This document shows positions 62,313 to 64,000 of a DNA stretch of 64,000 nt, piece after piece. Every line of letters starts with the position of its first letter. The first letter of the stretch is position 1. The position numbers and the translations under genes were made by a program. The stretch comes from Candidatus Apopatosoma intestinale (GTDB lineage: Bacteria > Bacillota > Clostridia > Oscillospirales > CAG-272): positions 18,094 to 82,093 of the forward strand of contig DODZ01000020.1 in assembly GCA_003524145.1 (NCBI GenBank), given 5' to 3'. Below the pieces are notes generated by a model. That model saw nothing but the letters and a program-made list of their open reading frames with translations, was not told the DNA's origin and did no database searches.

Positions 62313-63413
62313 TTATCCTGCGATGTAATCAACTATTTTTGTCGCGCCGTCCTTGGGCAGACAGCGATTTTGCGCTTCGAGCATCTTTTCGGCAAGGGTG
62401 CTGTCATAGATGAGCCTGTCGGCAAAGCGTGCGGCTTCGTCTTCGTTTTCGGCAAAGAGCGACATCCCGTGATTTTCGAAAAATTCCGCATTTTTTGTTT
62501 CCACGCCCGGGATAATCATGGTATGTACGAAAGGCACACCGAGCACGCCGGCCTCGGAGCTGGAAATACCGCCCGCTTTTGAAAGCAGAACATCGGCGGC
62601 GCTCATATAAAGTGCAACCTTATCCGTAAAAGGAACGGCAATAACGCCGTCGCCGTGAAATTCGTCATCGAGCGCCGCGCGGAGCTCTTCATTTCGCCCG
62701 GGCAGAACGCAGAGCAGAGAATTTCCGTCGGGAATGCGCCGAAGCTTTTTACAGAGAGAAATCGCATCTCCGCAGCCTATTCCGCCCGTCATGATGAGAT
62801 ATGTTTTTTTCTCTGCCGGAAGCCCGAGCATTTCACGCGCGGCGGATTTTTCGGTTTTTACGGTGAATTTAGCGGAAACAGGCATACCTGTGGCGATAAG
62901 CTTTTCTTCGGGAATGCCCGCGGCAATGCACTCCGTGCGCACATCCTCATGAGGGACAAAATAAGCATCCAGCTCTGTTTCCGCAAGAAAAGGAATGCAG
63001 GTATAATCAGAGAGAACGCCGTATATTTTCGTTTTGCATTTTCCATGACGGCGCAGATAAGTGAGCGTTTCCATGGGAAAGAGATGCGAGCAGACAACGG
63101 CATCATAAGCTTTTTCCGTGATAAAATCATCAAGCTCTGCGGCGTGGCGTATATTTGCAAGATAGACGGGCGATGTAACACCCGAGGAGCTGAACATGGC
63201 TCCCGCATGATACATCATACCGAAAAGCTCGGGGGTTTTTGACGAGATTTTATTTAATATTTTATCGAAGCTGAGCGGATTGTTGCTTCCGAACATCTGA
63301 AGCATATCGAGAAATTCCGCACGGATATTTCTGCGCTCAAGCTCTTCTTTTACGGCGCGAGCGCAATTATTGTGACCCTCACCCGTACTGCAACTGAGAA
63401 GCAAAACTTTCAT
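62313..63413 (-). CDS. MGDG-synthase-type glycosyltransferase (processive diacylglycerol glucosyltransferase-like)
   Basis: A 366-residue GT-B enzyme of the GT28/MGDG synthase family. The start VLLLSCSTGEGHNNCARAVKEEL is the lipid-side signature; GVLSDYTCIPFL, MTGGIGCGD and SKAGGISSSEAGVLGVPFV (sugar-nucleotide site) follow. UgtP-like members glucosylate diacylglycerol to make glycolipid anchors for lipoteichoic acid; the sugar is inferred. It has its own promoter, and a GGAGA site precedes ATG 63413. Confidence 0.88.
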   Translation of the reverse strand: MKVLLLSCSTGEGHNNCARAVKEELERRNIRAEFLDMLQMFGSNNPLSFDKILNKISSKTPELFGMMYHAGAMFSSSGVTSPVYLANIRHAAELDDFITEKAYDAVVCSHLFPMETLTYLRRHGKCKTKIYGVLSDYTCIPFLAETELDAYFVPHEDVRTECIAAGIPEEKLIATGMPVSAKFTVKTEKSAAREMLGLPAEKKTYLIMTGGIGCGDAISLCKKLRRIPDGNSLLCVLPGRNEELRAALDDEFHGDGVIAVPFTDKVALYMSAADVLLSKAGGISSSEAGVLGVPFVHTMIIPGVETKNAEFFENHGMSLFAENEDEAARFADRLIYDSTLAEKMLEAQNRCLPKDGATKIVDYIAG

Positions 63414-63443
63414 GAAAAAATCTCCTTTTTGTCTTTTATTTTA

Positions 63444-63472
63444 ATTATAAATGAAAATGGGCGGAAAGTCAA
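63444..63472 (-). promoter_or_regulatory. promoter of the glycosyltransferase gene
   Basis: On the - strand TTGACT (63467-63472), 17-bp spacer, TATAAT (63444-63449), just past the stop of the SLOG gene. Confidence 0.82.
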
Positions 63473-63488
63473 GTGCTTTGCGCGGCTG

Positions 63489-63818
63489 TTACATCATGAT
63501 GATGCGAACAGGTTTATCTGTGTCCTGCGCTTTTTTTATTGTGTATGCCGTTCCGCGCGATTTCCCGTCCCAAAAGGCAAAAACCGCATCGGCATAGCCG
63601 ATTATTTCGAGATTTCGGCGTAGCGGCGCGCCATTGCCGTATCGCTCATAATCGGGGAGAATTTCCGTCAGCTTCAGACCGTGAGCCTTGGCGTATTCTC
63701 TCGCGCAGGTGTCTATTCCGCGCGCGCCTCCCGAAACAATCTCGGTTGTTCCTGCCGGCAGATAATCGCCGAGATTCTCTATTTTCAGATTTCGTGAACC
63801 TACTACCGCTATTTTCAT
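63489..63818 (-). CDS. SLOG-superfamily (DUF2493-like) protein
   Basis: A 109-residue Rossmann-like protein: MKIAVVGSRNLKIENLGDYL, IVSGGARGIDTCAREYAKAHGL, ILPDYERYGNGAPLRRNLEI and DAVFAFWDGKSRGTAYTIKKA. This is the pattern of the DprA/LOG-related SLOG nucleotide-binding domain found in phage and bacterial proteins. The ligand and role are unknown. AAGGAG lies 5 bases before ATG 63818; the same frame stays open to the window edge, but without another good start. Confidence 0.85.
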   Translation of the reverse strand: MKIAVVGSRNLKIENLGDYLPAGTTEIVSGGARGIDTCAREYAKAHGLKLTEILPDYERYGNGAPLRRNLEIIGYADAVFAFWDGKSRGTAYTIKKAQDTDKPVRIIMM

Positions 63819-63907
63819 GTTTTTCTCCTTTGTGTGAATGTATTTTATGATTTTTTTCGGGTAATGGTCTCCCATATGATATGCCAAAGCTTTTTTGCTT
63901 TGTTCCG

Positions 63908-64000
63908 TCAGCGCACAAACTTCCCAGTAACAGCACCCAAATTTAAACCGCGAGGTTCGCCGTAGCCTGACATGGCACAGCAGTGAATCCGAGTCGGCGC
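63908..64000 (-). other. unassigned edge, possible 3' end of an upstream - strand ORF
   Basis: One - strand frame is open from the window edge to a TGA at 63908 (about 30 residues, containing GYGEPRGLNLGAVTGKF). Another frame is open into the SLOG gene. A perfect CAAAGC-T6-GCTTTG hairpin lies at 63885-63902. The fragment is too short to decide between a gene end, a structured RNA and non-coding DNA. Confidence 0.25.

Noticed and set aside
63908..64000. SRP RNA or another known RNA at the right edge
   Set aside because: GTCAGG and GGTGCTGTT fragments recall SRP RNA, but the conserved GGAAGGAAGCAG-type core is missing.

Overview
The window reads as a chromosomal segment of an anaerobic, probably gut-dwelling member of the Bacillota, class Clostridia. 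The signs are: a GlgC/GlgD pair for glycogen synthesis, the Gram-positive PolC polymerase, an hrcA-grpE-dnaK-dnaJ heat-shock operon behind a CIRCE operator, the hup-rqcP-yabP-yabQ-divIC order with two sporulation genes, a TPP-riboswitch ECF thiamine transporter, lipoproteins with Gram-positive style signal peptides, and strong AGGAGG-type ribosome binding sites. No insertion sequence, prophage, CRISPR array or rRNA is visible. The segment is dense and mostly housekeeping; nearly all genes are on the + strand, and five lie on the - strand (an M6-like peptidase, thiT, rpsT, and a three-gene group at the right end counted as tfoX-like, glycosyltransferase and SLOG protein, so six in all).

Layout. 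1-13,273: glycogen and alpha-glucan metabolism (end of glgB, glgC, glgD, glgA, glgP), then a GH13 enzyme, a small Cys/His lipoprotein, a GH31 alpha-glucosidase, a GH29 fucosidase-like enzyme and an iron-sulfur protein, closed by a strong bidirectional terminator. 13,317-17,562: a leaderless M6-type metallopeptidase on the - strand, divergent from a promoter with a 25-codon ORF, a DMT transporter, cysE and a HAD phosphatase. 17,581-28,212: the classical pyrH-frr-uppS-cdsA-dxr-rseP-ispG-polC operon (translation, lipid carrier, isoprenoid and DNA synthesis). 28,264-30,436: hup, rqcP, yabP, yabQ, divIC. 30,480-31,374: thiT with its riboswitch. 31,535-38,342: hrcA, grpE, dnaK, dnaJ, prmA, then rsmE behind its own promoter. 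38,404-44,377: a membrane protein of unknown function, a PucR/CdaR-type regulator, an S41 peptidase, greA and a lysS fused to a tRNA-binding domain. 44,411-53,848: an unknown membrane protein, three tRNAs (Gly, Arg, His), an aminotransferase, a MATE exporter, topB, lepA, hemW and a lipoprotein. 54,015-58,179: rpsT and a polysaccharide polymerase/chain-length/tyrosine-kinase/PHP-phosphatase set. 58,241-63,818: a GNAT, a GH94-like phosphorylase and the three - strand genes.

No wholly new multi-gene system is evident. The most interesting signals are non-coding: (i) a very long perfect hairpin between rqcP and yabP that ends in a T-run and buries the yabP ribosome binding site, with a sigma-E-like promoter placed so that its transcript would start in the loop; (ii) a perfect 12-bp inverted repeat wrapped around a consensus promoter in front of rsmE, followed by a structured leader; (iii) a nested stem structure filling the dnaK-dnaJ gap; (iv) a multi-stem RNA candidate downstream of hup. 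Protein-level oddities are the LysRS-tRNA-binding-domain fusion, the cytosolic M6-like peptidase with an EF-hand, the Cys/His lipoprotein translationally coupled to cytosolic glycosidases, and a BY-kinase set with no glycosyltransferases beside it. All assignments come from reading the sequence; no database search was run.
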